Shown: positions 14,915 to 28,794, counted from the stretch's first letter. The stretch: 64,000 nt of DNA from Limanda limanda (GCF_963576545.1 NC_083637.1:20952507-21016506), one strand, 5' to 3'. The notes: a model not told the origin generated them from the letters alone. A program made the numbers and translations.

Positions 14915-17134
14915 TCCTGTGGTATCTTCATAAACCCCAAATAGCCTCATGAGTTTAGAGAAATAGGGAGATATGTCAAAAGTATCAAATCGTACAAGAT
15001 GCTTTTTAGTGTCAGGGTTGAGAAAAAGGAGAGTTTTTTTAGTTTTCACTGAAACATGAAATCCTGTACAGCAGTTCTCCAGTCTCTAAAAGTCTTAAAG
15101 TATCACAGCTAACTATGGTGCCCTGGAAATGTTTTTTGAGGAAAAGTTCTGTTTGTGCTACTTAATTGCAGTTTGTTTTCTTGATGTCAACAAAATATAC
15201 GGTAATAATAGGCAGTTTGTCAGGTTGTTATGGAGTATATGTCACTTTTCCCGAAAAAATCTGTTGACCAATGTCCCCTCAGCTGGAGAATTCAATTACC
15301 GCACTGTTTTCGGTCGGAGAATAGGGGATTTTCGGAGTCGGATAATGGCTTTTAAAGGTCGACACAAACATACACGATTCCCACATTTCAAATATGCTGT
15401 TGAGTATGTGACTAATCATGATCGGCAACATCTTACAAACAGAAGTGTCAGTTCAGATGGGAGACATACATCACGTAACGAGTCTGTGGTCTATAACAAA
15501 ATTGTTGACATCTCTTCACTTCTTTCAACTATACACAATTACAGCCAAGATAGCCAGTATATGAACACTGCTATCCAGTCTAGGGGGTTTAGCCACAATC
15601 TTATTCATGTGTCATCAAAACAAAAGCACTTCTAATTTAAACAATCTAACTGTTTCGATTTACAAGCATTACTAAAACATTGTATGTCTTAGTTAGTTTC
15701 CACTGCTGTGTCCCAATGCAACCTGTGCAGATGCAGCCAGAGCACTGAAGATGCTGCTGCTGCCTCTCTCACTACACCAGAGATAAGGAACGTATGTGGG
15801 ATCACTGCTGAGTTCAATAGCCATGCATGGTTCTCCCAAAGGTGAGGATTTGTTTAAGCGAGTTGATATAGTTTCTGGCCATGATTATATTTGACCATCC
15901 ATTGGAAAAGTGAAGTGGTCTTGCGGCAGATGGAACCTCAGCCGTGGATGTGAAATTGGAGCAGTGGCAAGTGCAAATGGAAAGGGGTAACTAAGAAATG
16001 TTTTCCTTATCTTTATTCAAGTGCATGCACAATCATTTTGAAGGCATTATTTCTTCATTTCAAATTCAGTGCAATACTTAAACCCAAACAGCCCCAGCCC
16101 ATGTGCAAATTTGCTCTGCTGCTCAGAACTGTCCGTCTGCTCTCAGATATACTGTCGCTGCACAAATGTCCTGTTCTTCAGTTTTAGTCTCACGCTGCTC
16201 GGTGCAAAACTTCTGCTCTTACACTTCTGTTCGTAAATCACTCCTTCAAAATTCCCAAACCAACTGAAGGTCAGGTATGATGTCGACCAATTAAATTGTC
16301 ACAGTCTCATTACTTCGTGTTTACTTTTCTTCTAACTGCGATCCTTCGAGGCGGTTACTCTTAAACCATGCTAAGCAGAAGAGAGAAGCTAGATTTTTTT
16401 CCCCTGGACCCAGCCCCTGGGCAAACGTATTGCTCACATGTTCCCAAAACAACCTGCTAACACAACTGCCTCTGTTTAATCAACTTTTAGTGGCCTCTGC
16501 TCCTTCTTAACTCATCCCTGGGTTCCTTCTTTCGAATCATTCCCAGTGTAGACAGAGGCATGCCAATACAGTAAATCTGTCTTATTCTTCTCATACTAAT
16601 GAGCTGCTCTCCCCCACCCCTCACTTCAGTCAGTAACAATTGCCATAATTAAACTATTCATGGCAACAAATGGAAATACAGTTAGCCCTGGTGCTTTTGG
16701 CTCCACTTGTGAAATGCTTCCTGGATTGGCCAAGCAGCTTGCTAAGCTAAACAGGAAGTCCAATGTAAAAAAAACACCTACAGTAGAGTAAGACCAAAGC
16801 AAGACATCCCATTCTAAACGTGTAAACCTGGTTAAGACTCTACACTAGAAAAATAGAGGCTGAGGTGGTAGAGGCCAAAATTTTTTTCTAACCGCAGCAG
16901 TGTGAGGCAGAGGAAACAGGGAGTTAAATGGACCTCTGTGATTGGTGTGACTACAATCTGCCTGCTGGGGTAGGACTTCTGTGTCCTTGTAAAACTAACG
17001 CAAAGCTTTATTTATTTATAGCACGGATGTTGGATACATTCCTTTGAGCTTTTGTTCCATGTTGACATGATTGCATCACATTTTTTTTGTACAGATTTGT
17101 CAGCTTCATTCATTCTTGCTGCCAATCTCCTCTT
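14915..17134. other. No recognisable gene
   Basis: The longest open frame (15129-15635 plus, 168 codons) has no motif I recognise, and its length is expected by chance in this much DNA. Confidence 0.45.
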
Positions 17135-17690
17135 CTAAAACATCTCAAGGGTGTTATGTTGGATTCCGACCTGGCACTGGGGAGGACAATGAAGTTCACT
17201 GAGGTCATTGTAATGTTGAAGGCAGAAAACAGTTTGAAATGACTTTTGCTCTGTGACATGGAGCTTTATGCCGCTGGAGGTTACCATTACAGGATGGCTA
17301 ATTGTAGCTGTAAAGAGATGCATATGGTCAACAACAACACCCCAACAGGCTGTGACATTCAAACCATGATTAAAGAGATTTAAGGGGTGTCAAGATAACA
17401 TTACACCACCACCAATTGCCCGGACTGTTGGCACAAGGCAAGTTGGGTCCATGTATCCATGCAATTGATGCCAAATATTGAAATGACCATCTGCGTGCCT
17501 GAGCAGAAATACAGATTCATCAGACCAAGCTACGTTTTTCCAGTCTTTAACCGTCCAGTTTTGAGGATGCTCTGTCTGATTTCTGTTTTTGGCTGCATTG
17601 CACATGTGCAAAGCAACAACAATTTTGTGAAAAAAAAACATAAATACAATGATCGGGATAGACAGGAAACTGCAACAACACCACAAAAAG
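17135..17690 (-). pseudogene. Decayed Tc1-like transposase
   Basis: Read on the minus strand, 17686 to 17390 encodes a WTVKDWKNVAWSDES segment followed by a GGGVML segment. These are hallmarks of the first catalytic Asp region and following block of Tc1-type DDE transposases. The next piece (17362-17135) keeps the family's VVDHMHLF block and a degenerate version of the region that should hold the second Asp. A WPPQ-like tail follows as CPPQ. The two pieces are in different frames and the N-terminal DNA-binding domain and terminal inverted repeats were not found. This is an old, inactive copy. Confidence 0.75.
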
Positions 17691-18515
17691 GAACCCCTGA
17701 ACGAAGCCCTGTTTCTCTAGCTTTTTGCCATCATGTCTCTATCGTGTGTAAGCACAGTCTCTAGACCTTGTTTATAACTGTTATCATAAAATAATCGTTT
17801 GAAGATTGGAAAGATGTTGTTTTGAAATTTTGGCCTGGGGCCACAAAGTCCCTTGAAAAGTGTTGAATTAACTGCAACGCTGCCACATGGTTGTGTGATT
17901 GGTATGATCGAGAGGGGATTTGTATTGTCTATTTTTATTCTACTTTGAACTTCCATGTGTTCTCTTTTCTTTGACCAACTGCTGCTGTAACAAGTAAATT
18001 CCACCTTGTGGAGTCAATACATCTTATCTTATCTTATCTTATTTTATCTTATCTTGAAGGCTGTGTCAGAGATTATCAACCCATTAATCCGAAACAAAGT
18101 TCAGGAAACTGTGTGAGGCTGCTCTTTATTTTCTGACAACATAACACTTCATCATCCATTAACACCTGCAGTAACGCAATGTTTGGTTTGTATGAAATGA
18201 TAACATCCTTCATTTTTCCAGTTTGTGGTTTGTGCATTCATTTTGAGGGTCATGAATTTTTAAATGTCACCTTCTAATATAATCTTAAAAGAGTACCTTT
18301 GTACTTCAAATCATTTTATTTAACGACACAGTAAACTGGAGTTGACCTCAGTGCACGTCGCTGACAGAGACAAGATGTAAACAACTCAGTCATATTCAGG
18401 GACCGTGGCTTCACACAAAAAATACATTTTCTACATCTTTAATCTTATGAAGGTATTTCTTCCCTCAGAATTTCAACTTCTTTTTCTCACAACTCTTTTC
18501 TATTCCATTTTTTAG
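17691..18515. other. No gene; (ATCTT)7 short tandem repeat
   Basis: 18021-18055 is an ATCTT pentamer array with one interruption. It directly follows GTGGAGTCAATAC, which looks like a retroposon 3' tail. The pyrimidine tract before 18515 is discussed under the next entry. Confidence 0.55.
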
Positions 18516-18854
18516 CTCACCAACAAATCAACCAACAAAGCAGAATGTATCTGTAAAAGAAGAAAGGATATTAATTAAACCCCAGATTTTGCCGACTGCG
18601 CTCTACAGAGAAGAGAAATGTGACAACACAATATGAAAGAGAGGAATGACAATGTGAGGATGGCGAGCTGCAGAAGTCTTAATGATAACGATGCTGTTTT
18701 TTATTTGTCACTGAGATCCATCCACTTGAGGATTCTCCAGCTATATGGAACTCTGCATATTAAAGAGAGTATTCTCTGGATGTGAATAAGAAAAGGATGC
18801 TTCTTAAATGGGTATTGTTTATCTGCATTATGCTTTCCACCCCTGTGGCCACGG
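18516..18854 (+). CDS. Candidate signal-peptide-encoding first coding exon (weak)
   Basis: A long pyrimidine tract ends in an acceptor-like AG at 18514-18515. An ATG at 18797 then opens a 19-codon frame starting MLLKWVLFICIMLS. It has a basic residue, a hydrophobic core and small residues (TPVAT), as in a signal peptide. A good donor GTAAAT at 18855 closes it in phase 1, the usual phase for signal-peptide exons of secreted or cell-surface proteins. I cannot name the gene and no partner exon is visible in the window. A chance match in intronic DNA is quite possible. Confidence 0.25.
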
Positions 18855-19799
18855 GTAAATGTTTACTTTGGGCTGCATTTTTTAAATGTTAAAGAGTAAC
18901 TATACTTCTGCACGTGATTCCCGACCAGGCACTAAATTTAACAATATACCAAAAGAAAGAGAGTAATTTAAATTTCAGCCTCAGATTTATGAGATTTATG
19001 TTTGGTTGAGGAGAATAACACAGATAGAGATAAATGTGTCTTATAAATGGTCACAAAAGCAATGAGGAGAAGATAAAATGCTTAAACTGAAAGTGTCAGT
19101 CAGGGAAGAAAAGTCCTTGGGCAAGAGCTCATAGCCCGGGGCGAGATGCTTGCTCAGTCCTCAGTATCCGAGGACACAACAAGCCCTGAATATATTATAT
19201 GTGTATACAATACTCAAAGCTATAATATGGAGTGTTGAGACTTGAGGGTGGATAAGATGGCCAGCGTGGCTGCTCATGATCTACCCTCAACAATCACTTT
19301 ACTGACCTTGAAATGACACCTAGCAGCATCTACAGTATAAATGTGCTGCAGGGAAACAGATATTTTTATTGATATTCAGTTATCGGAGAAGTCTGAATAA
19401 GGAAGCTGAGGTATTTTAGTACTGTGCATGTGATCTCCTTTTACTGCTGGTTCAGACTATCTGCACCACCTCATTTCTGCTGCATGGTATCTCCAGGGTA
19501 AACTTATCACAACCTGACAGAGCCTTTGTATCCTCAGGTCCCTTCACTGCTGAAATCTAGGTGTAACGGAATGGTGTGTGAACTGTTTGGCAGATGGTAT
19601 TGTAGTCAGAGATTTGCAAGATGAGTACATGCAAATTGTTTTGCAGACAAATGAGAAAAATGTGGAACATTTTTGAAAACAATATTTGTGATCAACAGAA
19701 CTGAGTATTGTTTAAATTTGTTTGACAAGGCACCACCTGCATAACAATGTATTTAATGCTATGTCAATATTTTAGTTTAGAAAAATTCGTAGGAGATAA
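18855..19799. other. No recognisable gene
   Basis: Nothing supported. Confidence 0.5.
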
Positions 19800-20060
19800 G
19801 AAAATGTTTTCCCTTTTTTGTGAGGACCATTTTGAATTTAAAACCTATGAGGACATTTTGGCCGGTCCTCCCTTTATGACCTACTTTCAATGGGCTATTC
19901 GAGGGTTAAGACTTTGTTTTAGGGTTAGGGTTATAATTAGGTTTGGGTTAGAGTTAGGGTTAGCTGTGATGGTTAAGGTTATGGTAGGGGAGTTGGGAAT
20001 GCATTAATCAAGTGTCTTCACTAAAATAGAGGTACAAACACGTGTGTGTGTGCGTGCGTA
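19800..20060. repeat. Dispersed repeat with telomere-like TTAGGG motifs
   Basis: Contains paired TGAGGACCATTTTG / TGAGGACATTTTGG segments, then degenerate TTAGGGTTAGGG-type sequence at 19904-19970. A segment TCTTCACTAAAATAGAGGTACAAACACG leads into GT-rich DNA. I recognise the layout as a repeat common in fish genomes but cannot give its class. Confidence 0.5.
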
Positions 20061-20529
20061 TGTGTGTGAGGAGGATGGGATTTCTGATGCTGATTGATAA
20101 TGGCCCATTATGAAGGCAACTGTTGACTGTGATGTGTCCGAGTCCAGCAGGGAATCTTATTCACAAATCTGTACTGTTGGCTATCCAATAAAGGCCCAGA
20201 AAAAGAGCTTTTCTCAAGCGGAGTCACTGATGGAAGAACAAGCTGTTCATTAATAAGTAAAAGCTACCCTCTGTCTGGATAATGATCAACGGATAAGAGG
20301 CAGTCACATTTTGAGGACATGTTAGCTGCCCTTTGTCTTCACCATTCATTCACCCCACAGTTTACAAAATACTGCAATGGGAATAGAGGATATATGCTGG
20401 GTGGACAAGCCCTGCATAATTCTGCAGGAAAGTAGAGAAGAAGACAGGGGTGGTGAGATAAGGTGAGGTAGAAATATTCATAACAGTTCTCTCTAAAGGT
20501 CCCTTTGACAGCTCTACCCAGAGGCAAGC

Positions 20530-20646
20530 TCCCTCTCCCTCTCCCTCTCCCTCTCCCTCTCCCTCTCCCTCTCCCTCTCCCTCTCCCTCTCCCTCTCCCT
20601 CTCCCTCTCCCTCTCCCTCTCCCTCTCCCATCCCCTCTCCCTCTCT
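20530..20646. repeat. (CCCTCT)n hexanucleotide array
   Basis: About 18 nearly perfect hexamer units. The minus strand is (GGGAGA)n, with GGG every six bases, so it can form G-quadruplexes. Confidence 0.95.
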
Positions 20647-20701
20647 TTATTGACTTTATATCCAGGTCCTGTAAACCAGGATATATACTATACTATATAT
20701 A

Positions 20702-20703
<2 letters not shown>

Positions 20704-20741
<38 letters not shown>

Positions 20742-20776
20742 TGTGTGTCTGTGTGTCTGTGTGTCTGTGTGTCTGT
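20704..20776. repeat. (TG)n with (TGTGTGTC)n tail
   Basis: TG dinucleotides to about 20740, followed by regular TGTGTGTC octamers. Confidence 0.93.
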
Positions 20777-20965
20777 ATTTATTATTATACAGGGCCTTGA
20801 TTAATGCACGAGTACCACCCGATAGTTTTTTTTGTTTACCCTATGAGCTCAATAGTCCTCTACATTGAAGACTCTATCTAGTAAAGTAGGAGTTATTGAA
20901 TGAGTTGATGAATTTCGGACACACCCAGTTTCTCCCCATCGTCCCTTGAGTCTCCTCCTCCCCAG

Positions 20966-20967
20966 TC

Positions 20968-21015
<48 letters not shown>
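20966..21015. repeat. (TG)n microsatellite
   Basis: About 50 bp TG array. Confidence 0.93.
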
Positions 21016-21016
<1 letters not shown>

Positions 21017-21420
21017 TGGGCGTGGCTTCACTCACCTGATAAGCTGACTGCCTTCCACATCAGGTTCCAATCGACTCATCACCTGCAACTTATAAGAACT
21101 CCAGCTTCTCATCGCCAGACTGTCAAGAATACCGCAGCTCAGCCTCTCTAGTGAATCAACTTCTTCTCTGGTGTTTCTCTTATTTCAAGAGTTAATTGTT
21201 TCCTTGCTTCCAGACCTCCGTACTCACCAACAACCAACATCACCTGAGGTTTTGTTCCTGCAGCCGCGTCCACCATTCAGCTACTCCACACCGGCCTGTT
21301 AAAAAGAAACATTTAACCCTTCAAAACTGTCAACTACATATTGTAAATCTCCTGAATGTATATGTGTGACGTAATATTAACATTTCAGTTCACTAGCTTT
21401 TGTTTCATTTGTCAATACAC
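21016..21420 (+). mobile_element. Possible LTR (promoter-like part)
   Basis: The layout fits a fish retrotransposon LTR: a GGGCGTGGCTTC block, a TATA-like CTTATAAGAAC at about 21090, then a pyrimidine-rich leader containing CGCCAGACTGTCAAG. No clear TG...CA ends, target duplication or partner LTR were found, so this is tentative. Confidence 0.3.
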
Positions 21421-21979
21421 ACTCAAATGGCTTCACAGTGTTCCAACGAGGTCACAGTAACACGCCAAGAAACCGACGCAGGCTCAGAAGAAGAGGACTG
21501 ACAGAAGAAACACATGATTTTTAACAATACAGGATTAAAACCTTTTTCTTTGAAAGTGCATTTGTCACAGGTAGCAAGATGAGTAACACAACCACAATGT
21601 GTGTTTCCCAAAAAACTCCAGAGGGCACCTTGAATATTTAACATGTCAACTGTAGACTCGCATACACAACTCACAGAAAACAACCTCAGGACACTGTGAA
21701 GCAGAAGAGAAAGCAAAGTTTATGACTATGATAAATGAGCAGGAAAGAGACAGCAAAAGAAGAAAAGGAGACAGATTTACAGAACAATAAGAGAAGTAAA
21801 ATGTTACAGTGGAGAAGATGGTTTGAGATGAGGGAGTGGGGGGAAAGTAACTCCCAAATGAGTTTGGCAATTAAGAGCACTTCGTTGTGGAAGCTATCTG
21901 TGACTAATGGACGAGACACACGAGCGTACATGCACACGGCAGGGGATGAGTAATGGGCAAACATGGGCAGACGTTTACC
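21421..21979. other. No recognisable gene
   Basis: Purine-rich plus strand at 21690-21850. Nothing coding supported. Confidence 0.45.
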
Positions 21980-22197
21980 AGCTTCTGCTGACAGAGCTTT
22001 GCATTTCTCACCCTCTCGTCTCCTCAGCTGCTTTACACAGATCTTCTGATAATGATCCATTAGATATTCATGGGTCAGGACTGAACACCAAAGAGGGCAG
22101 GGCCTTGGCCGTCAGGGCCCAAGCTCTCTGGAATAGGTTTCCTGAGAAATTCAGACTTGAATCTTCACTTTGTGTTTTTGATTCATCCCTCGAATGA
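21980..22197 (+). pseudogene. LINE reverse-transcriptase ORF C-terminal remnant
   Basis: The frame ends with RALAVRAQALWNRFPEKF and ESSLCVFDSSLE. This matches the typical C-terminal block (LAVxAPxLWNxLPEELR...SFKS) of fish L2/Rex-like LINE polyproteins. Only the last roughly 70 codons are present and no upstream RT domain was seen. Confidence 0.5.
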
Positions 22198-22974
22198 TTG
22201 TTCTTTGATACTTTTTGCTCTTAATTATGTTTCCTTTATTCTTCACTTTAGCCATTACTTTTAAATAATATTATATAACTTTATCTGCTGTCTTTGATTT
22301 GAAATGATACTGCATTTATTTCCCTCTTAGGTTTGCATCCCTATAATTTGAAGGTCATCATATGAAATGTCTGCTTCAAAATCTGCTAGAGGCTTTTGCT
22401 CGGGAAAGTCTAATTTTATCACTTTTAAGTGTGCAAAAAAAAAAGATTCTCTGTTAATGGCCATACTTTTTTATTATATTAGAGTTTCCTTGGGGTAAAT
22501 AGGCTCTGCAGTGTCCCATTAAGCAGCAGTTGGTTGCTTCACTTCTTTCACCTCGTGAGCGTATTTTTACATAACAGTCCACTTTAGCATGACTGAGCTG
22601 CTATAGTTACTCACTGAGTCTCCATTTCTGCTCCCTGCTTGTCTCTGCACTGAGCTGGAATGAGGGTAACAAATGCGACTGGCTCGATTCCCTGCTCACA
22701 CGATTCCCTCTCCGCTCAGAATCCAAACCAAAGTAAGGTTCAGGAATGGCTTGCTACATGCTGCTGTTCGGCTCTGTCTGCTTTGTGTTGTGAGTCCGCC
22801 AGGAGTTGTCTCACGTTGTAACGATCAATTCACCTGCACACACACACCGCCGTGGCTCCTAGTGTCTATACTTATCCACATGTCCTGTGGCTCACATCGA
22901 GGCCGAGACTGTATTGATCTGCAGATGGGAAAAGCTGCATGGCATGGTTTGGAAAGTAAGGTAAGGTAAGGGTG
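22198..22974. other. No recognisable gene
   Basis: Nothing supported. Confidence 0.5.
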
Positions 22975-23135
22975 TTAGTGTGGAGTTGTAAATAAAAACA
23001 CATGATCTCTGCAGTGGACTTAATACGTCACTTCCTGCCTCTGCCTGCTGCACCCGGCTGCTCCACCTTTTAGTATTTGTCTGTGCGGAGAACCTCCTGC
23101 TGTGTTGTACATGTGTGAAGGACTCTGTATCCAAT
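22975..23135 (+). repeat. Dispersed repeat family A, copy 3 (plus)
   Basis: The CACATGATCT start, TACGTCACTTCCTG, CACCCGGCTGCTCCACC and TGCGGAGAACCTCCTGCTG blocks match copies 1 and 2. This copy is shorter. Confidence 0.6.
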
Positions 23136-24633
23136 TCTCAGAATTTTACATGCAGGTCTGAAAAAGGCTTTAAAGATCTTGAGAAAACTGAGAGCTGCTT
23201 CACAAACCCTCATTTGCAAAGGTCACTCTGCCAAATATATCCGTTTGTACTCAGTACATTTTTCTTAAGTAGTCCATAATGAGATATGATTGGTCAGATA
23301 TGTGCCTGTCAATTTTACTCGTGACTAGCCGAAGAAAATAATTAGAAATTACTGAGCAGGGATTGGCATGAAAATTATGTCTATGGGTATGAAACACCCA
23401 GACATCCGCTCTCTGTCGCTAAGAACAGGCAATATTGTCTTTGATATCATCTTAGTTTTGATGTTGACGTTTTGATTGAATCACTTTCTCATCTGTTGCT
23501 TCAATACCATTTTTAATGGGAAACTAAATTGAGTTGAAATTGTTCCCGACATTAGAAAAACAAAAAAAAGCAAGCGCCTGCCAGTTTGATGGAAGAATAA
23601 AGTCACGTTTTCCTCCTCACATTTCTCCCTCTGCCTTTTTTCACGTTGGCTGCACCTGTCTGTGGAGATTCATTTTATCTTGATGCTGCTGTTTATTTCC
23701 ACGCGATCCTTTGTCAACCATGACAGCTTTTGAAGTGGCGGGCTGAAGTGATCGCACGCGCCTGACTGATTAATCGCTTCATTTCAGTGTTTGTCCTGTC
23801 AGTAAAGTTTCAGCTGCTTTGTAAACATCTTAAGTTCTCATCACCGCTAATGGCTCATTTGCTATTGTTTTCTTTCTTTATTTGAAACTTGCATATATGC
23901 CGCGCTCACGCTTCACTAACATCACCACCTACCGTGATGGATGGTGATGATGTATTGTGCGGAGATAAATGATGATATCCTGCCTGAACACACCAAAACT
24001 GGAGATGTAGGGAGGAAAAAACATAAAGATAGCATGTGATAAAGGGGGAAAAGAAGGGCGCAGAGAAAATAAAACAAACAAGGCAGTCACGAAACAGGCA
24101 GGGAGATTATGAAAGAAAGCAAAGTATGAGCAGGTCATTAGAAGAACAAAGTGATAAAATAGTATGATAAATCAAGGCTTTAATAAGATTCTTATGGTAC
24201 TCTTATGAGGCTCCTTTTTTCTCTGTGCAGTAACTATTTTTTTGTCTTACGCGGCACGCCTGCTCTAAAAAATTGAGAAAGTGTCGGCAATATCTGCAAA
24301 TAAACACTGTTGAACTTAAGGACTTTTAGTTATTAATTCCATTCAGTGCTTTGTTTGTAGTCTGCAGGTTTGTATACTTCCGGAATTTTCATCAGCTAAC
24401 TCAGGGATAGATTACCATAATTAGTTTTGTTTTAATATTCTTGAATTCATCTCTCTGAGACAATCAGAGACGCTAAAAGAAAAGAGCGAGCAGGAGGATT
24501 AATGAGTGAGAGAGTGTCTTAGAGAGAGAGAGTTACAGAGGAAATAAAGAGAGCACAAGTGTGTAATACCCTTGTGAGACCTCTGTATTTACTGCACTGT
24601 TAAGCAGCGTTAATTTATCTTGTGAAAAACCTG

Positions 24634-24635
<2 letters not shown>
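23136..24635. other. No recognisable gene
   Basis: Nothing supported. A GA-rich patch lies at 24475-24555. Confidence 0.5.

Positions 24636-24698
<63 letters not shown>
24636..24698. repeat. (CA)31 microsatellite
   Basis: Uninterrupted CA array. Confidence 0.97.
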
Positions 24699-24704
<6 letters not shown>

Positions 24705-24841
24705 GTATAAACAGATGGCCCAGTGAGGGCCTTTTCCCAAGACAGCTTCTCTAATTAGCTCCATTTAAATGAATGGGTTAAGCGGTTCTTTTTACACTGT
24801 GTGCTGGAACCACTACTGCATTGTATTTAATTATTTACTGC

Positions 24842-24917
24842 CACACACACACAAACACACACACACAAACACACACACACAAACACACACAAACACAAAC
24901 ACACAAACACACACACA
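24842..24917. repeat. Compound (CA)n / CAAA array
   Basis: CA runs regularly interrupted by CAAA. Confidence 0.93.
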
Positions 24918-25346
24918 TCTAAACGTCTAAAACGTGATCTCAGGTTGCTTCATCTGTTTTTCCAAGAAGTAGGTAAAGCTTCCACTATTACAGAGGTGAA
25001 GCTTTTCTGTTTCTCTACATTTAATAATGAATTAATTTTTGTTTATTGAGTACAAAGGCCCAAAGGTAAAGGCCCAAGAAAAGCCTGTCGACATACAAGC
25101 AACAAGACTGACAATGGTATAAATGCCATTAGCTGGGGACAATTGGAGAAGTAGAATATGAGAGTGAAGAAGAAGGAGGAAAAATACCGGAAAGTAAATG
25201 AATGAAAGAGGCAGGTGGATAAAGCAAGAGAGGGAGAGAGAGTATTACAGGAGGACAAAGCAATGAGGAACAGATAAAACTGGGATAGAGGGATGGGAGG
25301 ACAGGAAGGTAAAGAAGGAGGTGTTTAGGCGACAAGGAGAGTAGAG

Positions 25347-25348
<2 letters not shown>

Positions 25349-25437
<89 letters not shown>

Positions 25438-25448
25438 TGTGTGTGTGT
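25349..25448. repeat. Compound (GT)n-(GCGT)n array
   Basis: (GT)15, then about 15 GCGT tetramers, then a short GT tail. It is flanked on both sides by purine-rich DNA (25140-25340 and 25450-25530). The GCGT block is rich in CpG. Confidence 0.96.
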
Positions 25449-27065
25449 AGAAAAGGAAGAGAGGGAGAAGGATAGTGAGATAATATGGGAGCAGGAGTTA
25501 GAGATAGATACAGAGAAGACTAAGAAGAAAAATGATCAAAGTCAGATAAAAATATGTGTATGGAGAAATAAAACTATCAGAGCGTAAAATCACATACATC
25601 ACTTTTATAATACTGATAATTTCTTCCTCCGTCATTACATCCTCTTGTTTTGTGTATTTCACTCGTAAAAATCTTTCAATTAATAAAAAAATATGTCTGA
25701 CCAGGTCACATGCGTTCTCTCAGAAAACATCCGGAGTTGCAGTTAGATGACAGTGCAGCTGTGTAGCCTGTATTTCACAAGAGTGTTTAACACCTTCAAT
25801 TTTCTCAAGGAGATACTCCCACAGCACCTTTTTCTGCCGACTCCAACTCCCCTTCCTTTGGCACAGTAATAACTACTCACCTCCTGCCTCCTCTATCCAG
25901 TGCTGCGTCCATAATGTTTTACTGCCAGCTTCAAAGTCTTACGGCTGCCATGACCCTCACTACACAGCGACAAGAATACTGCTGACCAGACCCAAACTTA
26001 TCTCTGGACTGTCAGGCCTGGAGCTGAACTATCCAGCCACAGTGTGTGTTTGGTGTGTAACGCGACAGGATCCCACAAATGAACAAATAACACAATGTGT
26101 GGCAAATTCAACTTGAACATTTCTCACTTCAAACAAACAATCTGACAGAAAGAAATTAGCAGGTATCGCTAATTTGCTGAAAAAGGCAGAACATTGTATT
26201 TTCAAATAGTTCTCAAGCAGAGGCCCTCCCATGATGCACTTGTGTGGGTCTCTGTCAAGATTAATTTAGGATCTAAATTACAGTATAGACTAATAGTCAA
26301 TAGCCACAAAAGTGTCAAGATTCTCTATACTGCACTTTTAATTAGATTGTCACATTTAGTTTGTTCTCCCCTTAGCATGTACCTCCTGTCTTTGTCTGGT
26401 TTTTCCCGATGCTGTGATTCCTAGCCCTATAGGTCACAACATAGAGAACTATATGAGTGTAGTCTACAACAGAGGCAACACGACCTGCAAGTCTTTGGGC
26501 TGCAGGGAATCAACTTTAACAAATCCTGAATGAAGATTAGACGTTGGCCATGGACACACTCTAAGGCAGTTCTGCATGTCATAAAAGTTTTGTGAACAAA
26601 TAAAAAGTTGAGTGAGGAATCCTCGTAATCAAACAAGGAATCGGTTGTATAAATAAATAAGAAAGATGGCAATAGAAAGTGGCCGGTATAAGAGATTGAG
26701 TATGTGAGAGAGAAAGACCGGAAATACTGAGAGAAGTTTGTTTATTAAAGTAACTTTAAGACCTGAGTGACCTCATCAAAAACTATTGAACTGAGTCTTA
26801 ATGAGCACACTGGGACAAACACACACACATATAACACCAATTACAATCCCTCACTTCATAATGAGCCCAGATTCTTATTATTTCCTTCCATCATTCGTCA
26901 GTCGACATCCTTCTCTGTGGCATTAATAAGTCATGGATGTGCTTTTCACCATAACACCTCCCAGCACGGCAGCAGGTGAGGGAGCCCGGTGAGAGAATAT
27001 GTGTTTGTCCTGAAATATTTAACAGCCCCATGTTCAGCAGCTGTTAACCTACATGCACTGTGTGA
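25449..27065. other. No recognisable gene
   Basis: Nothing supported. Confidence 0.5.
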
Positions 27066-27212
<147 letters not shown>

Positions 27213-27689
27213 GACCTAAAGAGTGACCTAAATCTGTTTACACGGTCATTACAGGGACTTGTCTTCCTTTTTGGTAAAGTGAACAATAGGATGAACATAT
27301 GTTTTGAATGTTTGTCAGGTTAAGCACTCTGGGATCTACTATCAGAAATGGGACATAACATTCATAATTTAGCTTTCTTTAACGTATATTTATGATGTCG
27401 AATTAAGGTAACTAATATGTTGTGCCTGTGAAATAATGATTTAGTTGTCCATCACCGTGTTCTGTATGTGAACACGTTTTAAAGATGTAGAAAGACTTTA
27501 TATTTATGTAAACATTTTGTAGCTGTAGAAAACTTTATTTAGATGTGAAAAAGTTAAGCGCATTTTGTGTAAAAAAAAGTTTTGGCCTAGTTGAAATATT
27601 TTGTGCATGTGTAAAAGGGCAAATTTTTAAACACAATAAGGAGATTTACAACAAAAACACTTTTCACAGGCACAAAATAATAGTGACCC

Positions 27690-27915
27690 TGTTCCCATCC
27701 CATGAACCATCACCTGACAAAACAAGCCCTTTATATCTATATCAGCAGTGGGTCATTTTCCACAGAGGCCACCATGTTTCTACAATAGCCCATAAAGGAC
27801 AAACCCGAACACTGGCTCTAGAGAGGACTTTTCTCATTCACCTTCACACTGGGAAGGTGAGGAGTTGATTGTAATATGCAGCTTGTCCACCAGATGGCAC
27901 AAAATCCTACGCACC
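27690..27915. repeat. Probable dispersed repeat
   Basis: The segment with CCACCATGTTTCTACAATAGCCC, CACACTGGGAAGGTGAGGAG and CCACCAGATGGCACAAAATCCTAC resembles a MITE-like repeat common in fish genomes. The ends are not clear. Confidence 0.35.
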
Positions 27916-27991
27916 GAGCCTTTGAGTTATAGTGTAAGGTTAAAGGGCAAGTTTTAGGAAATGGATGTAAATCAATGTCATGACATTAACG

Positions 27992-27992
<1 letters not shown>

Positions 27993-28072
<80 letters not shown>

Positions 28073-28095
28073 GGAGAGACACAGAGAGAGAGAGA
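27993..28095. repeat. (TG)37-(GA)n compound microsatellite
   Basis: (TG)n to 28066, followed by an imperfect GA-rich stretch. Confidence 0.95.
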
Positions 28096-28794
28096 ATACA
28101 TTTGCGATGATATGAATATTTTAGATCCTCTAAATATAGGATGTAGTCACATTGATGGAGATAGTAATGACGATAATATTCCTGTGATATTAAACTCATT
28201 ATAAATGACATTCCCTCCCACTTTTTCAAACGTGTTGACCAAGTAAGACAGATGACTTAATATCTTAAAAAATAATGATTAAGTAAAAAAAAAACACAAG
28301 CTGATCTGTATATTTCCAGATCCCTCAAATGTAACCCATATCTCCCGATTCATCAAAATGAAAAATGAGTCAGTGAAAACCGCTGAATAATGAAGTGAGA
28401 GTCGAACAGAAATTCAGTGTAGACTTATATTGAAATGTAGCTGGAGAGCAGGGGTGGACTGGCCATCTGGCATACCGGGCATAATCCCGGTGGGCCGTTG
28501 ACCCAATGTGGGCCGGTCTGGTCCGCTATGTTGTTGTTTTGTTTTTTTTCTCTTCTTCCTGTCTGAATTCCCTCCAATTGGGCCGGCCACTTGGCTACAG
28601 AGGGCTAGCAGTGTGTTGCCAGCATCGACACATATTATTGGTCTATTGTTTGTCATTGTCAATCAATCATGGGCTGACAGGCTCAGAGAGCCCTGACAGT
28701 GCTGTCAATCACAACACAAACCGGGGGCGGGACCTCATGGCTATGGCGGAGGGAGTCGCGGGACGGGCTGCTGCTGAGACAGAAACTTAACTTA